Counted from the stretch's first letter, positions 7,820-17,135 are shown. The stretch is 64,000 nt of DNA from Armatimonadota bacterium (GCA_030601885.1 JAUWAU010000008.1:62001-126000); one strand, 5' to 3'. Notes: generated by a model from the sequence alone, not told the origin. Numbers and translations are program-made.

Positions 7820-9508
7820 ATGGGTATCCCGACGGCACGATCCGACGTTACGAAGTCGCACGTCATCGCACTGTCCGCGGTGGCCGCCCTTTCGGTATGC
7901 GGGTTGTGGCCGCCTGCCGCCGCCAGCGTATACGTCCGCCCCTCAATCATCCGCCCGGTGATACGGGCAGGGTCTGCCGTGGATTTCGAACTCAAGGTCA
8001 GCCACGATGACCCCGCACCTCGCGACTTTGAGGTCAAGATCACCAATATGACTGCTGCGCCGCAGGGCTTCCCGGTGAGCGCCCCAGAGGACGACCCGCA
8101 CGGGTGCGCACAGTGGCTCACGATCTCCCCAACGAAGTTCTCGCTTGCCCGGAATGTTACTCAGGTAGTTCCGTGTCGTCTGCGGGCGCCCCGCGGCACG
8201 CGAGGCGGATACTATGCACTGATCACCGTTAGCTCTCCGTCGCCTCAGCCGCGCAGTGCTCTCGAGCCTCGCTCGGGGGCTGTCCGGGTGACGCAGGTCT
8301 TCGGCGTAGCCATCTTAGCATCTGTACCCGGCCGCGGGCTGAGCGTGCGCTTGAGACCGGAGCGCATACGCCTGGGTCTGGTCCGGGCATCGGCGTCAGG
8401 AGGGGCCGGGTGGGTGCTTGAGGCAGCGGTGCGCAACGCAGGCAACATTCACGCAAAGGTCCAGGGCAAATTCGAGCTTCGCTCGGCTGCAGGCCGGGTG
8501 ATCGCCCGCACCGCCACCGAAGCCGGCTCCGGCACAGTACTAGCCTCCGCGGTGCGCCGCTTCAGGGCCCGCGGACCCCAGCATCTCTCGGACGGCGTCT
8601 ACCTGGCTCGCGCCGAGTTCGTCGTGCCAGGGACCCGAATTGGCGCGGCCTCCATGCAACCGTTCGCCATTCACACAGGGGAACTGAGACCCATAGAGCC
8701 CACAGAGGATATCCGGGCTTTGATGGCGAGCCTAGTTCCGAAGATCCAACTGTCGCCGCAACACCTCGCTATGTCGGCATCCTGTGGGAGCCGAACTTCC
8801 GGGGTGGTGACACTCACAAACCTTTCGACAGAACCCATCGACTTGTCTCTGGCGCTTTGCCACTGGCAGTTGTCCGCCGATGGGGAAGACGAGTTCCCGG
8901 ACGCCCTCCCCGAGCACGGTCGTAGCGCTCTAGCCTGGCTGTCGACCAACCCGGCCAGGATCACACTGCGTCCGCGTGCACGCGGCGGAGTCCGAGTGAT
9001 CGCCGCCGTTCCGAAGGAGAGCGCTCACGGTGACTATTTCGCCTGCCTGCGCGTGCGCGAGGCGGACGCAGCGCCGAGCCACTTCGACCCCTCGTACGTG
9101 ACGGTTAGGGTGAGCGTTGGCCGCAACACCGAGGCTGCCTGTGAGATCAGCGAGTTCACCATCGAAAGGCCCAACACACCAGGTGCGACCGCGAAGGCTG
9201 TACTGACGAACTCCGGCGAATGCATAATCTGGCCTACGCTGACACTCTCCATCAGCGACTCCGAGGGAAAGCGTGCCCTTCCGCCCACTTCGTTAGGGCC
9301 GCACCCTTGTATGATTCTTCCCGGCCAAATGCGACGCTTCTCTTTGCCTCTTGACCTCCTGCGACCAGGGCGCTATGAGGCTCGATTGGTGGCCATAGCT
9401 CGCGAGAATGGCTCTCCCGTCAGCCGGGGCACTGCTTTTGATGCCCCCCAATGGGCGACCGGCGCCAACGACGATACCCAAGCAGAGCTTAGCGACGTAG
9501 GACAGTGA
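7820..9508 (+). CDS. secreted multi-domain beta-sandwich surface protein (DUF916/chaperone-like)
   Basis: 562 residues with a signal peptide ending near AAAS (residue 36). The mature N-terminus (VYVRPSIIRPVIRAG...FELKVSH, then WLTISPTKFSL and RGGYYALITV) has the strand order of DUF916/PapD-like immunoglobulin folds that bind surface polymers or pilin-like subunits. A second similar unit starts near residue 315 (IQLSPQHLAMSASCGS, VTLTNLSTEPIDLSL, HGDYFACLRV). ATG 7820 has GGGGG 6 nt upstream; an in-frame TTG at 7799 is less likely. Its place between a small secreted protein and a secretin suggests assembly or anchoring of exported subunits. Fold assignment is by pattern only. Confidence 0.55.
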   Translation: MGIPTARSDVTKSHVIALSAVAALSVCGLWPPAAASVYVRPSIIRPVIRAGSAVDFELKVSHDDPAPRDFEVKITNMTAAPQGFPVSAPEDDPHGCAQWLTISPTKFSLARNVTQVVPCRLRAPRGTRGGYYALITVSSPSPQPRSALEPRSGAVRVTQVFGVAILASVPGRGLSVRLRPERIRLGLVRASASGGAGWVLEAAVRNAGNIHAKVQGKFELRSAAGRVIARTATEAGSGTVLASAVRRFRARGPQHLSDGVYLARAEFVVPGTRIGAASMQPFAIHTGELRPIEPTEDIRALMASLVPKIQLSPQHLAMSASCGSRTSGVVTLTNLSTEPIDLSLALCHWQLSADGEDEFPDALPEHGRSALAWLSTNPARITLRPRARGGVRVIAAVPKESAHGDYFACLRVREADAAPSHFDPSYVTVRVSVGRNTEAACEISEFTIERPNTPGATAKAVLTNSGECIIWPTLTLSISDSEGKRALPPTSLGPHPCMILPGQMRRFSLPLDLLRPGRYEARLVAIARENGSPVSRGTAFDAPQWATGANDDTQAELSDVGQ

Positions 9509-9685
9509 GTCCTCGCGCCGGGCCGGAGCATCCTTCCGCCACCTATGAGCCACCTCAGCGACACTGCGCATGCGCAGTTGACGGGCAAGGACCCAGCGCA
9601 AATTCCGGGCCGCATCCCCATGCCGCCGTTTCGTCCGACGTACCCACGATCCGCAGGCCCATACATCACGCGCCGCATCTCAGCG

Positions 9686-9714
9686 TTGACCGTAGTGCAC
9701 AAATGTGGTATAGA
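9686..9714 (+). promoter_or_regulatory. sigma70-type promoter of the secretin gene
   Basis: TTGACC at 9686-9691 and TATAGA at 9709-9714 with an ideal 17-nt spacer, 90 bp upstream of the secretin start. The 295 bp between 9508 and 9804 hold no gene. Confidence 0.6.
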
Positions 9715-9803
9715 GCCTATGACAACATCGCCGCCAACTGTGCCGGTCTCTCGTGCTGCCGTCAGCCGGCCATCCGACGCATCGCCCCCGGCGGTGATGT
9801 GAC

Positions 9804-11105
9804 ATGACTCGTGTGGTCAGCATCTCCACCCGTTTCGCCATCCCCGTGACGTTGTCGCTGCTTGCGGCCACCTGCGCCACGGTCGGGCGCGCGCAGGAGG
9901 CGGCTGAGTCCCCGGCAGCCGATGTACCTGGCGAACCCAGTGACCTCGTCAGCAACGTCTTCTTCGACACCGATATCCGCCAGGCGCTTTCGGACGTCGC
10001 CGCTCAGACGGGCGCCATCATCATCGCCGACGAAATCGTGAGCGGCTTTGTCAGCCTCGAGCTCACGGATGTCCCCCTCCACGAGGCGCTGAAGCTCATC
10101 CTCATGGCGGGCGGATACATATATGAAGAGGTGGAAAAGGGCGTCTACCTGGTCACCAGCACCGAGCCGGACGCCCCCGGATTCCGTTACCTGGCGGAGA
10201 CCCAGATCGTCGAGCTCGACTACATCGAGTGTGATGAGCTGCAGGGGCTGCTGCCGGAGATGTACGGCCAGTACGTGAAGATGAACAACGAGGGGGATCG
10301 CGTCGTGGTGACCGCCCCCGCCGAGCTGCTCGAGAAGACCGTGTACCACATTCGGGCCCTGGATCAGCCGCCGCTCCAGGTGATGATAGAGGCCATGGTG
10401 ATCGAGACCGAGGCCGCCGCTCTGGACGAATTCGAGATCTCGCTGCGGGATGATCACCTCTCAATTGACACGGCGCACGGCCTCATCACGTACTTCGGGA
10501 AGCGGGAGGTCCTTCTCCATCGCCTCCTGTGGCTCATGGAGAATAGGCGGGCTGAGATACGCGCCAATCCGCGCGTCGTCGCGCAGGAGGGGACACCGGC
10601 CACTGTTGCGGTATCCGTGGAGCAGTACTTCGTGGTCCTGACTGGCCGTGTCGGCTACGAATATGCCCGCCTGGAGCAGATAGATGCGACCGTTGGGCTC
10701 ACCATTACGGCACGCGTAGCGGAGGCCGATAGAAAGATCACGTGCCACATCGAGCCCGTGGTCGGCGACGTGACCGGTATGACCGCAGAGGACCTCCCCA
10801 TCATCACCGAACGCACCGCCACGACCACGGTCCGCGTGGCCGATGGGCAGGTTATCGCGATCGCAGGGCTGCTCCAGGAGGCGACCCGCAAGATCGTCCG
10901 CAAGATCCCCGTGCTGGGCGATCTGCCGCTGATCGGCCCGCTGTTTCGCTCCACGAAGAAGGCGAAGGAGAAACGCGAGACCGTCATCCTCATCGCCCCC
11001 CACATCCTCGACGAGGAGGGCAACTTCGAGGGCCCGACGCTCCAGGAGCGAATGATGCAGGTGGCCGAGAAGGAACGCGCGTCCGCTGCAGCAGAAGCGC
11101 CGTGA
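9804..11105 (+). CDS. secretin (type II/III secretion or type IV pilus GspD/PilQ family)
   Basis: 433 residues with a signal peptide ending near RAQE. An STN-like domain (DIRQALSDVAAQTGAIIIAD) covers residues about 55-115, a secretin N1-type domain (IVELDYIECDELQGLLPEM) about 130-190, and the beta-barrel secretin domain about 200-400, with VRVADGQVIAIAGLL and PVLGDLPLIGPLF near its end. Secretins form multimeric outer-membrane channels, so the host is diderm. It has one N1 domain and is shorter than typical GspD. No ATPase, inner-membrane platform or pseudopilin genes are nearby, so its partners are elsewhere or are the secreted proteins upstream. Confidence 0.9.
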   Translation: MTRVVSISTRFAIPVTLSLLAATCATVGRAQEAAESPAADVPGEPSDLVSNVFFDTDIRQALSDVAAQTGAIIIADEIVSGFVSLELTDVPLHEALKLILMAGGYIYEEVEKGVYLVTSTEPDAPGFRYLAETQIVELDYIECDELQGLLPEMYGQYVKMNNEGDRVVVTAPAELLEKTVYHIRALDQPPLQVMIEAMVIETEAAALDEFEISLRDDHLSIDTAHGLITYFGKREVLLHRLLWLMENRRAEIRANPRVVAQEGTPATVAVSVEQYFVVLTGRVGYEYARLEQIDATVGLTITARVAEADRKITCHIEPVVGDVTGMTAEDLPIITERTATTTVRVADGQVIAIAGLLQEATRKIVRKIPVLGDLPLIGPLFRSTKKAKEKRETVILIAPHILDEEGNFEGPTLQERMMQVAEKERASAAAEAP

Positions 11106-11146
11106 CGGGTGCGCTTGCGCGCCACGTGAGAGTGCGGTCCTATCCA

Positions 11147-11402
11147 TCAACGATACGCGTCGCGACGATGCCTCACCCTCATCACTCTGACCGCCCGCGC
11201 TTCATCATCGACTTCGTAGACTACCCGATAGCTGCCGATGCGAATCCGCCAATCCCAGTTTTGAGCCGGTTATCTTACGGCATCCTGGGGGCCTCGGATC
11301 GCCCGCCAAGGCCTTGATCTTCGACACGATCCGCCAGAACTCCCGAGGCGATAGCCGTCTGAGATCGCGTTGGGCCGCCCGCTCAAGGTATACCTCATGC
11401 AC
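11147..11402 (-). pseudogene. RelE/ParE-type toxin, frameshifted
   Basis: GTG 11402 starts a RelE-like sequence (LERAAQRDLRRLSPREFW, then GCRKITGSK) that leaves frame near 11260. One base away the expected C-terminus continues (WDWRIRIGSYRVVYEVDD, then RVMRVRHRRDAY) to a TGA at 11147. A one-base indel within AAAACTGG thus disrupts an otherwise complete ~85-residue mRNA interferase. The start overlaps the antitoxin stop by 8 nt. Either a decayed toxin or a sequencing error. Confidence 0.75.
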
Positions 11403-11595
11403 TTGGGTCGTACTCCGCTAAGAAACCATCGACGGTCCTGAAGCTCAACGGCTTGCTTCTCATCTCCTCGAGCATCTGGAGGTCCTCGGCATCTTCGAGC
11501 CTCTCCAGCATCTCGCGATACACGTCGATGTCGAGGATCACGGCTACGGGCTTGCCGTCCTCATACACTATCTGTGGTGCCTGTTGGCTCGCCAT
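11395..11595 (-). CDS. Phd/YefM-type antitoxin
   Basis: 66 residues from ATG 11595: PQIVYEDGKPVAVILDIDVY followed by REMLERLEDAEDLQMLEEM. This is the antitoxin pattern of a beta-rich DNA-binding N-terminus and an acidic helix that blocks the toxin. It precedes and overlaps the RelE-like gene, the usual antitoxin-first order with autoregulation. The toxin is frameshifted, so this gene may be an orphan. Confidence 0.75.
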   Translation of the reverse strand: MASQQAPQIVYEDGKPVAVILDIDVYREMLERLEDAEDLQMLEEMRSKPLSFRTVDGFLAEYDPSA

Positions 11596-11793
11596 CGCAT
11601 GGCCTCCAATGGAGTCTGCACTGTGGCATGGTAGCACATGGGGACGCTGATTCCAAGGGGCGTTCGGACGACTGCGGATGACGCGTGCGCAGGCCTACCG
11701 GCGCATAGGTGGGGCATCTCAGGATCAGCAGGAGAGGTGGGCGATGGTGTGGAAGAGGCAGGCTGAGGCAGCATCGGGAGGCGCGGGGCAGAG

Positions 11794-14589
11794 ATGTGCC
11801 GGGAACAGCTTGACCAGGCGGCGCGGCGGGCGCTGTCGGAGGTCTTTGGGCACACGAAGTTTCGGCCGGCGCAGTGGGCGGTGATCCGCGCTGTGCTCGG
11901 CGGGGACGACGTCTTCGCGGTTCTGCCCACCGGCGCCGGCAAGTCCCTCTGCTATCAGCTTCCCGCCGCTATCTTGCCAGGGACGTTCCTCGTCATATCT
12001 CCGCTAATCGCTCTCATGAAGGACCAAGTGGACGCGCTGCGGGAGCGGGGCAAGGTCCGGGCGGCGTACATCAATAGCAGCCTGTCGATCGCCGAGCAAA
12101 AGGCTACCGAGCGCCACATGCAGGCTGGTGAGTACGATTTGGTCTACGTGGCGCCGGAGCGGCTGCGGTCGGCGCGGTTCCGCGAGGCGCTGGAGCGGTG
12201 TCCACTGGCGCGCGTGGTTGTGGATGAGGCCCACTGCATCTCGGAGTGGGGGCACGACTTCCGGCCCGACTACCTCCACATCGGCGACGTCTTCTCGTCA
12301 GATCGTCGGCCGCCGTTCCTGGCGCTGACAGCAACGGCGACGCCGCGGGTGCGCGGGGATGTGCTCGCGCGGCTGGGGATCGCCGACGCCGGGCTGGTGG
12401 TGCTCCCCGTCGATCGTCCCAACCTCCGCTGGCAGGTGCGCCATACGCCGACGGAGGAGGCAAAGCTGGCGGCTGTGGCCGAGCTTCTGCGGCCGCTCAC
12501 TGAGGGGTCGGCAATCGTCTACTGCGGCACGCGCCAGGATACCCAGGACGTGGCTGCCTTCGTGCGCTCGCGAGGCCTGGGGTGTCAGCATTACCATGCG
12601 GGCTTGACGTCCGAGCAGCGTACCCGAGTGCAGGAGCGCTTCATGGGCGACGAGCTGCCCGTGGTCGCGGCGACGAATGCCTTCGGGATGGGGATCGACA
12701 AGGAGGACATCCGGGTCCTCGTGCACCAGCGGATGCCCGGGACGCTGGAGGCGTACTACCAGGAGGCCGGGCGTGCGGGCCGCGATGGCCAGCCGTCGGA
12801 CTGCGTGCTGCTGTATGCCGCTGAGGATCGGAGGCTGCAGGAGTACTTCATCGAGAGCAGCCTCGTGACCCGGGAGCAGATGCGGGAGCTGTGGCAGGCG
12901 ATGCAGGCGCTCGCGTCGGCAGACAGCGATCACCCGGACCGCCTAAGGCTCGATGCAGATGCCAAGGCTCTCGGGGTACCGCTGAACCTCTCGGAGCGGC
13001 AAATCGAGTGCGCCATCGAGCTGCTGGAGATGGCGGATGTAGTCCGGCGGCTGCCGGACGAGCGAGGGATGCTGCGCGTGCTGCTTCGTCGGGGACCCTT
13101 GAGTGCGGACGTCGAGCGGACCGTTATCAGCACGGCCGGGCGACGTCGCGACGTGCGAACCAAGCAGCTTCGCGGCATGATCCGGTACGCGGAGAATCCC
13201 ATGTGCCGCAGGCAGCAGCTCGTCGGCTATTTCGGCGATGCGCGCGCGGCGAAGAGGGAACCGTGCTGTGACGTGTGCGATGCGAAGACGGATGGGCCCG
13301 CCGAGATCACCGAGATGGAGTGGCGGATCCTCGCCACTGTGGCGGGGCTGAGGTTCCCACTGGGGCGCGTGCGGGTGGCGGACGTAGTATGGGGATCGAG
13401 GAGCAAGGAGCTACTCAATTGGGGTCTCGATCAACATCCTCAGTATGGCGCTCTTCACGGGACGCCGAAGAAGACCATCATCGCCGCCATCGACCAACTC
13501 GTGGCGGGGGGGTTGCTGGTCGTGCGCGGGAGCGATAAGCCAGTGCTTCACCTGACGGAATCGGGCCGACGGGCGCTGGCCTCCGCGCCGAAGCCGGCCA
13601 AGAAGCGGGAGAAGCAGCCGAGCCGCCCGGAGGATGCCGAGCCTTCCCGCGGCCCTCCCTCGGCGCAGCGCATCGAAGCTGTGGTGCTTGCCTGCGTCCA
13701 GAATCTCCCGCGTCCTGTTGGACGACATCTTCTGGCGCGCACCCTGTGCGGTGGCCGTGGGCAGCAGATGGAACGCTTGGGTCTTGTCACGATGCCTCAG
13801 TACGGGCGGCTGTCCGGACTCCGGCAGAAGGATGTCATTGCCAAGATCAACGACATGATCGGGCGCGGGCTCCTGGCGGTTCAGGGCGGCTCCTATCCCG
13901 TGGTGGTACTGACGGCGGCCGGGAGGCAGCGGCCGGCGGCGCGCGCAGCAGAGGCCCCGGCGGAGACGACTGAGGCGCGCCCGGCGAAGTCTGATGGCCA
14001 GGCAGCGGCGCAGTTCTTATCGCAGGCCCACGAGCAGCCGATCGTCGGGCCGCACCTCGACGGCGGCGTGTCGCTGGACGTCAACAGCCGCTTCGTCGGC
14101 AGCGACTGGAAGTACACTGCGCTGGGGGGCCAGGTCTTGCAGTACAAGTATCGGCGCCGCACGGATCTGGTGCGGCCGCTCGCAGATCGGCTGGAGGGGG
14201 CTATCGCGTCGCATCCTGAGCTGAACGCCGGCGACGTCATCGTCCCCGTGCCGCCGTCTGAGCGTGACCGTTCGCATGAGCCAGTGGTGGGGCTTGCGAA
14301 GGCGCTGGATGCATACCACGGCCGGCGCGTGGCGCTCGAGGCGCTGGTGAAATCGCGGCAGACGCAGAAGCAGAAGGAACTGGAGACGATGGTCGGGAAG
14401 CGCGAGAACGTGCGCGGGGCGTTTCACGTGGCGCAGCCGGAGCTCATTCGAGGGCGGAGGGTGCTGCTCCTGGATGACTTCGTGGACTCGGGGGAAACGC
14501 TGAACGAGTGCGCGCGCGTGCTGAAGGCTGCCGGGGCGACGGCGGTGTACGCCATCACGCTCGTGCGCACGATCCATCATGCCGGGTGA
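11794..14589 (+). CDS. recQ: RecQ-family DNA helicase fused to a phosphoribosyltransferase domain
   Basis: 931 residues against ~600 for E. coli RecQ. The helicase core occupies about 1-340: Walker A LPTGAGKSLCYQLPA, DEAH box VVDEAHCISEWGHDFRPDY and motif VI QEAGRAGRDGQPSDC. A four-Cys zinc site (ENPMCRRQQ, then PCCDVCD) ends near 490. Two related winged-helix-like segments follow (HPQYGALHGTPKK and MPQYGRLSGLRQK), separated by a Lys/Pro-rich linker. The last ~170 residues form a ComF-like phosphoribosyltransferase with the PRPP loop LLLDDFVDSGETLNEC. It unwinds DNA in repair or recombination; the role of the transferase part is unknown. Confidence 0.9.
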   Translation: MCREQLDQAARRALSEVFGHTKFRPAQWAVIRAVLGGDDVFAVLPTGAGKSLCYQLPAAILPGTFLVISPLIALMKDQVDALRERGKVRAAYINSSLSIAEQKATERHMQAGEYDLVYVAPERLRSARFREALERCPLARVVVDEAHCISEWGHDFRPDYLHIGDVFSSDRRPPFLALTATATPRVRGDVLARLGIADAGLVVLPVDRPNLRWQVRHTPTEEAKLAAVAELLRPLTEGSAIVYCGTRQDTQDVAAFVRSRGLGCQHYHAGLTSEQRTRVQERFMGDELPVVAATNAFGMGIDKEDIRVLVHQRMPGTLEAYYQEAGRAGRDGQPSDCVLLYAAEDRRLQEYFIESSLVTREQMRELWQAMQALASADSDHPDRLRLDADAKALGVPLNLSERQIECAIELLEMADVVRRLPDERGMLRVLLRRGPLSADVERTVISTAGRRRDVRTKQLRGMIRYAENPMCRRQQLVGYFGDARAAKREPCCDVCDAKTDGPAEITEMEWRILATVAGLRFPLGRVRVADVVWGSRSKELLNWGLDQHPQYGALHGTPKKTIIAAIDQLVAGGLLVVRGSDKPVLHLTESGRRALASAPKPAKKREKQPSRPEDAEPSRGPPSAQRIEAVVLACVQNLPRPVGRHLLARTLCGGRGQQMERLGLVTMPQYGRLSGLRQKDVIAKINDMIGRGLLAVQGGSYPVVVLTAAGRQRPAARAAEAPAETTEARPAKSDGQAAAQFLSQAHEQPIVGPHLDGGVSLDVNSRFVGSDWKYTALGGQVLQYKYRRRTDLVRPLADRLEGAIASHPELNAGDVIVPVPPSERDRSHEPVVGLAKALDAYHGRRVALEALVKSRQTQKQKELETMVGKRENVRGAFHVAQPELIRGRRVLLLDDFVDSGETLNECARVLKAAGATAVYAITLVRTIHHAG

Positions 14590-14600
14590 GGCAGGGGAAA

Positions 14601-14723
14601 GGGTTAAGGGTTAAGGGTTAAGGGCCAAGGGCCGTACTGTGGCGCAGGCAGCTTGCCTGCGGAGGCTGTGAGCGAGGCAACTTGCCTGGCGGCGTTTGCG
14701 GGACGGCAGCCTGGCAGGCTGCC
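14601..14723. repeat. GGGTTAA tandem repeat plus dispersed palindromes
   Basis: Three GGGTTAA units at 14601-14624 are followed by two perfect short palindromes: GCAGGCA/TGCCTGC (14644-14660, 3-nt loop) and GGCAGCC/GGCTGCC (14705-14723). The first matches the palindrome inside the 1727-1905 repeats, so these are members of one dispersed family. They fill the gap between recQ and dprA. Confidence 0.8.
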
Positions 14724-14750
14724 CCACACGGAGAGCGCTGAGGCATCGGC

Positions 14751-15689
14751 ATGTCTGATCTTGTGTACTGGGTGCTGTTGAATTCGATTCCGCGGCTTGG
14801 GCCGATGAAGATGCACCGGCTGCTCAAGCACTTCGACGGCCCGCGAGCCATCGTCGAAGCGCCGGCGGAGGAGCTGAGCGGGTGCGGGGTGCTGTCGGAG
14901 GAGCAGGTGGGCGCGATCGTGGAGGGGGCCGAGCATCTCGGCGAGATAGATGAGTGGGTCGAGCAGCTCACCGACGAGGGCATACAACTATTGACGTGGG
15001 ATGACCCGGGCTATCCGCCGCACTTGCGCAGCATCCGTTCCGCGCCGCCGCTGCTGTACGTGCGAGGCGAGTTGCGCGCCGAGGAGCCGCGAGTTGCCAT
15101 CATCGGCACGCGGCGGCCGACGGATGAGCGGCGGGAGATGGCCCGGGAGCTCGCCGCCGCATTCGTGGAGCATGGGGCGGAAGTCGTATCCGGCCTCGCG
15201 GAGGGCATCGATGCCGCGGCGCACGAGGGTGCCCTCGATGCGAGCGGACGGACCATCGGCGTGCTGCCGTGCGGGATCCTCCTGGTGCATCCGCGCAGCA
15301 ACGAGGATCTTGCCGAGCGCATAGCCGGCTCCGGCGCGGTGGTGTCCGACTTCGAGCCCCGGCAGCGCTCCAGCATCGGCAATCTCATGGGTCGGAATCG
15401 GATCGTCACGGGGCTGTCCGGGGCAGTGATCGTGGTTGAGACGAGCGGCTCGGGCGGGACGCGGAATGCGGTGGAGACGGCCCAGCGGCAGGGGCGGCCG
15501 GTGTATGCCGTAGAGAGCGACGCCGACACCGAGCAGGCGGCTGCGACCCGAGCGCTCGTCGGGAGGGAAGCAATGCGGGTTCGGGGTGTGGAAGACGTCG
15601 AGAGGATACTGGAGAATCTGGCGTCGGCGGACACACCCGCCGAGGAGGAAGAGGGTTCTCCCCGGACGGAGCAGTTGGAGTTGTTCTAG
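14751..15689 (+). CDS. dprA: DNA-processing protein DprA/Smf
   Basis: 312 residues. An N-terminal helix-hairpin-helix-like region (IPRLGPMKMHRLLKHF) precedes the Rossmann-like DprA core with VAIIGTRRPT, VVSGLAEGIDAAAHEGAL, IGVLPCGI and NRIVTGLSGAVIVVE. DprA binds incoming single-stranded DNA and loads RecA during natural transformation. The C-terminal winged helix seen in some homologues is reduced to a short acidic tail. It follows recQ in the same direction and ends 1 bp before the convergent HicB-like gene. Confidence 0.93.
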   Translation: MSDLVYWVLLNSIPRLGPMKMHRLLKHFDGPRAIVEAPAEELSGCGVLSEEQVGAIVEGAEHLGEIDEWVEQLTDEGIQLLTWDDPGYPPHLRSIRSAPPLLYVRGELRAEEPRVAIIGTRRPTDERREMARELAAAFVEHGAEVVSGLAEGIDAAAHEGALDASGRTIGVLPCGILLVHPRSNEDLAERIAGSGAVVSDFEPRQRSSIGNLMGRNRIVTGLSGAVIVVETSGSGGTRNAVETAQRQGRPVYAVESDADTEQAAATRALVGREAMRVRGVEDVERILENLASADTPAEEEEGSPRTEQLELF

Positions 15690-15690
15690 C

Positions 15691-15984
15691 CTAGTCCGCG
15701 ATCCCTGGCGCCCCACGGATGGGAACGCCCACGATCAGCGCCTCCTCGTCGTCCTCTTCGAGGTGGATCACGCGCGCGTCCTCGGGGGCGGAACGTCCAT
15801 CGCGCGCGAGGCTCTCCAGGTACGCGGTGATAGCCTCGCGGGCGTTGTCGAGGGCCTCGGGTAAGCTGTTCCCCTCAGTAACGCATCCCCGGAGGGCAGG
15901 GACGCGAACGACGTAGCCACCATTGGGATCGTACACCAGCACCACGGTGTATCTGACTGTTGATGACGCGCCTACCGCGGCCAT
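15691..15984 (-). CDS. HicB-like antitoxin domain protein
   Basis: 97 residues from ATG 15984. VRYTVVLVYDPNGGYVVRVP and LRGCVTEGNSLPEALDNARE are the hallmark strands and helix of the HicB/UPF0150 RNase-H-like fold. No HicA toxin gene adjoins it; it instead follows the alanine dehydrogenase stop by 4 bp in the same operon, so it may be a solitary HicB-like protein. No separate DNA-binding tail is evident. Confidence 0.8.
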   Translation of the reverse strand: MAAVGASSTVRYTVVLVYDPNGGYVVRVPALRGCVTEGNSLPEALDNAREAITAYLESLARDGRSAPEDARVIHLEEDDEEALIVGVPIRGAPGIAD

Positions 15985-15988
15985 GCGT

Positions 15989-17119
15989 TCAGTCGGCCTC
16001 CTCGAGGGCGATGATCGCCTCCCCGAGCGGCATATACTCAAGCCCCTGCGCGCCGGCGATGCGCTCGTTCGTGAGGACGCCGCGGAAGAAGCAGACGCCG
16101 CTGGCGAGGGCCGCGTCGGACTTGATGGCCTCGGCGACGCCCTTGTGGGCCATGAGCTGCACGTATGGCAGCACCGCCGCGCTCAGAGCGAAAGTGGCAG
16201 TGCGGGGAACGGAGGCGGGCATGTTCGGGACGCAGTGGTGCAGGATCCCGTCCACCTCGTACACCGGGTCCGAGAGAGTTCGCAGCTCGCACGTCTCGAT
16301 AGCGCCGCCCGCGTCGCAACCCACATCCACGATGACGGCGCCGCGCTTCATCTGGCGAAGCATGTCGCGGGTAACGAGCCGCGGCCGCTCGACCGGGTCC
16401 CACATCACCGCGTTTATCAGCAAGTCGGCATTCGGGAGGGCGGAGCGGATCGCGTCGGGCGTAGAGAGCGACACCGTGGCTGCCGGGAACGCGGACGCAA
16501 GCTCCGCGGCCCGCTCGCCCCGCGCCTCCACGATGGTGACGGCGGCGCCGATGCCCAGGGCCATCGCGGCCGCACTCTGGCCGACTATGCCGCCGCCGAG
16601 GATGAGCACGTGCGGTGGCTCCACGTCAGGCACGCTGGCGATGAGCACGCCCGGGCCGCCCTCGGTGCTCTTGAGGTACTGGCCGCCGATGAGCACGGCG
16701 AGCTTGCCCGCAATCTGGCTCATGGGTGCGAGGATGGGCGCGGTGCCGCCCGGTTGCCGCACTTGCTCGTAGCAGATGCCGATGATCCTGCGGTCGAGCA
16801 GCGCCTGAGTCATCTCCGGCCGCGTGGCGGCCAATAGAAAGGCGAACAGCGTCTGGCCCTCGCGCAGCAGCGCCCACTCCTCGGCTACGGGCTGCTTCAC
16901 CTTGACCACGAGGTCGCTCTGCTCGTACAGCTCGGCGAGGCTGTCGCAGATTCGCGCGCCGGCATCGGTGAAGCTCTCGTCGTCGATGCCGCTGCCCTCG
17001 CCCGCCCCGGCTTCGACGATCACTTCGTGGCCGGCGCCGCAGAGCGCCCGTACACCCTCGGGGACGAGAGCAACGCGGCACTCGTCAGGGATTCGCTCTT
17101 TCGGGACGGCGATACGCAC
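15989..17119 (-). CDS. ald: alanine dehydrogenase
   Basis: 376 residues, the usual length. The N-terminus VRIAVPKERIPDECRVALVP carries the conserved substrate lysine and arginine; VVKVKQPVAEEW, the nucleotide loop LILGGGIVGQSAAAMALG near residue 175, and HHCVPNMPASVPRTAT complete the family pattern. It interconverts L-alanine and pyruvate plus ammonia with NAD in the cytosol. GTG at 17119 is chosen because AAGGAG lies just upstream and the protein then starts as family members do. It lies 16 bp after the secreted M14 peptidase gene, suggesting linked peptide breakdown and alanine catabolism. Confidence 0.92.
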   Translation of the reverse strand: MRIAVPKERIPDECRVALVPEGVRALCGAGHEVIVEAGAGEGSGIDDESFTDAGARICDSLAELYEQSDLVVKVKQPVAEEWALLREGQTLFAFLLAATRPEMTQALLDRRIIGICYEQVRQPGGTAPILAPMSQIAGKLAVLIGGQYLKSTEGGPGVLIASVPDVEPPHVLILGGGIVGQSAAAMALGIGAAVTIVEARGERAAELASAFPAATVSLSTPDAIRSALPNADLLINAVMWDPVERPRLVTRDMLRQMKRGAVIVDVGCDAGGAIETCELRTLSDPVYEVDGILHHCVPNMPASVPRTATFALSAAVLPYVQLMAHKGVAEAIKSDAALASGVCFFRGVLTNERIAGAQGLEYMPLGEAIIALEEAD

Positions 17120-17135
17120 AGCAGTGGCTCCTTGC

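Noticed and set aside
14601..14624. Telomere-like GGGTTAA repeats
   Set aside because: Only three units in the middle of a gene-dense region next to other dispersed repeats; no sign of a linear end.
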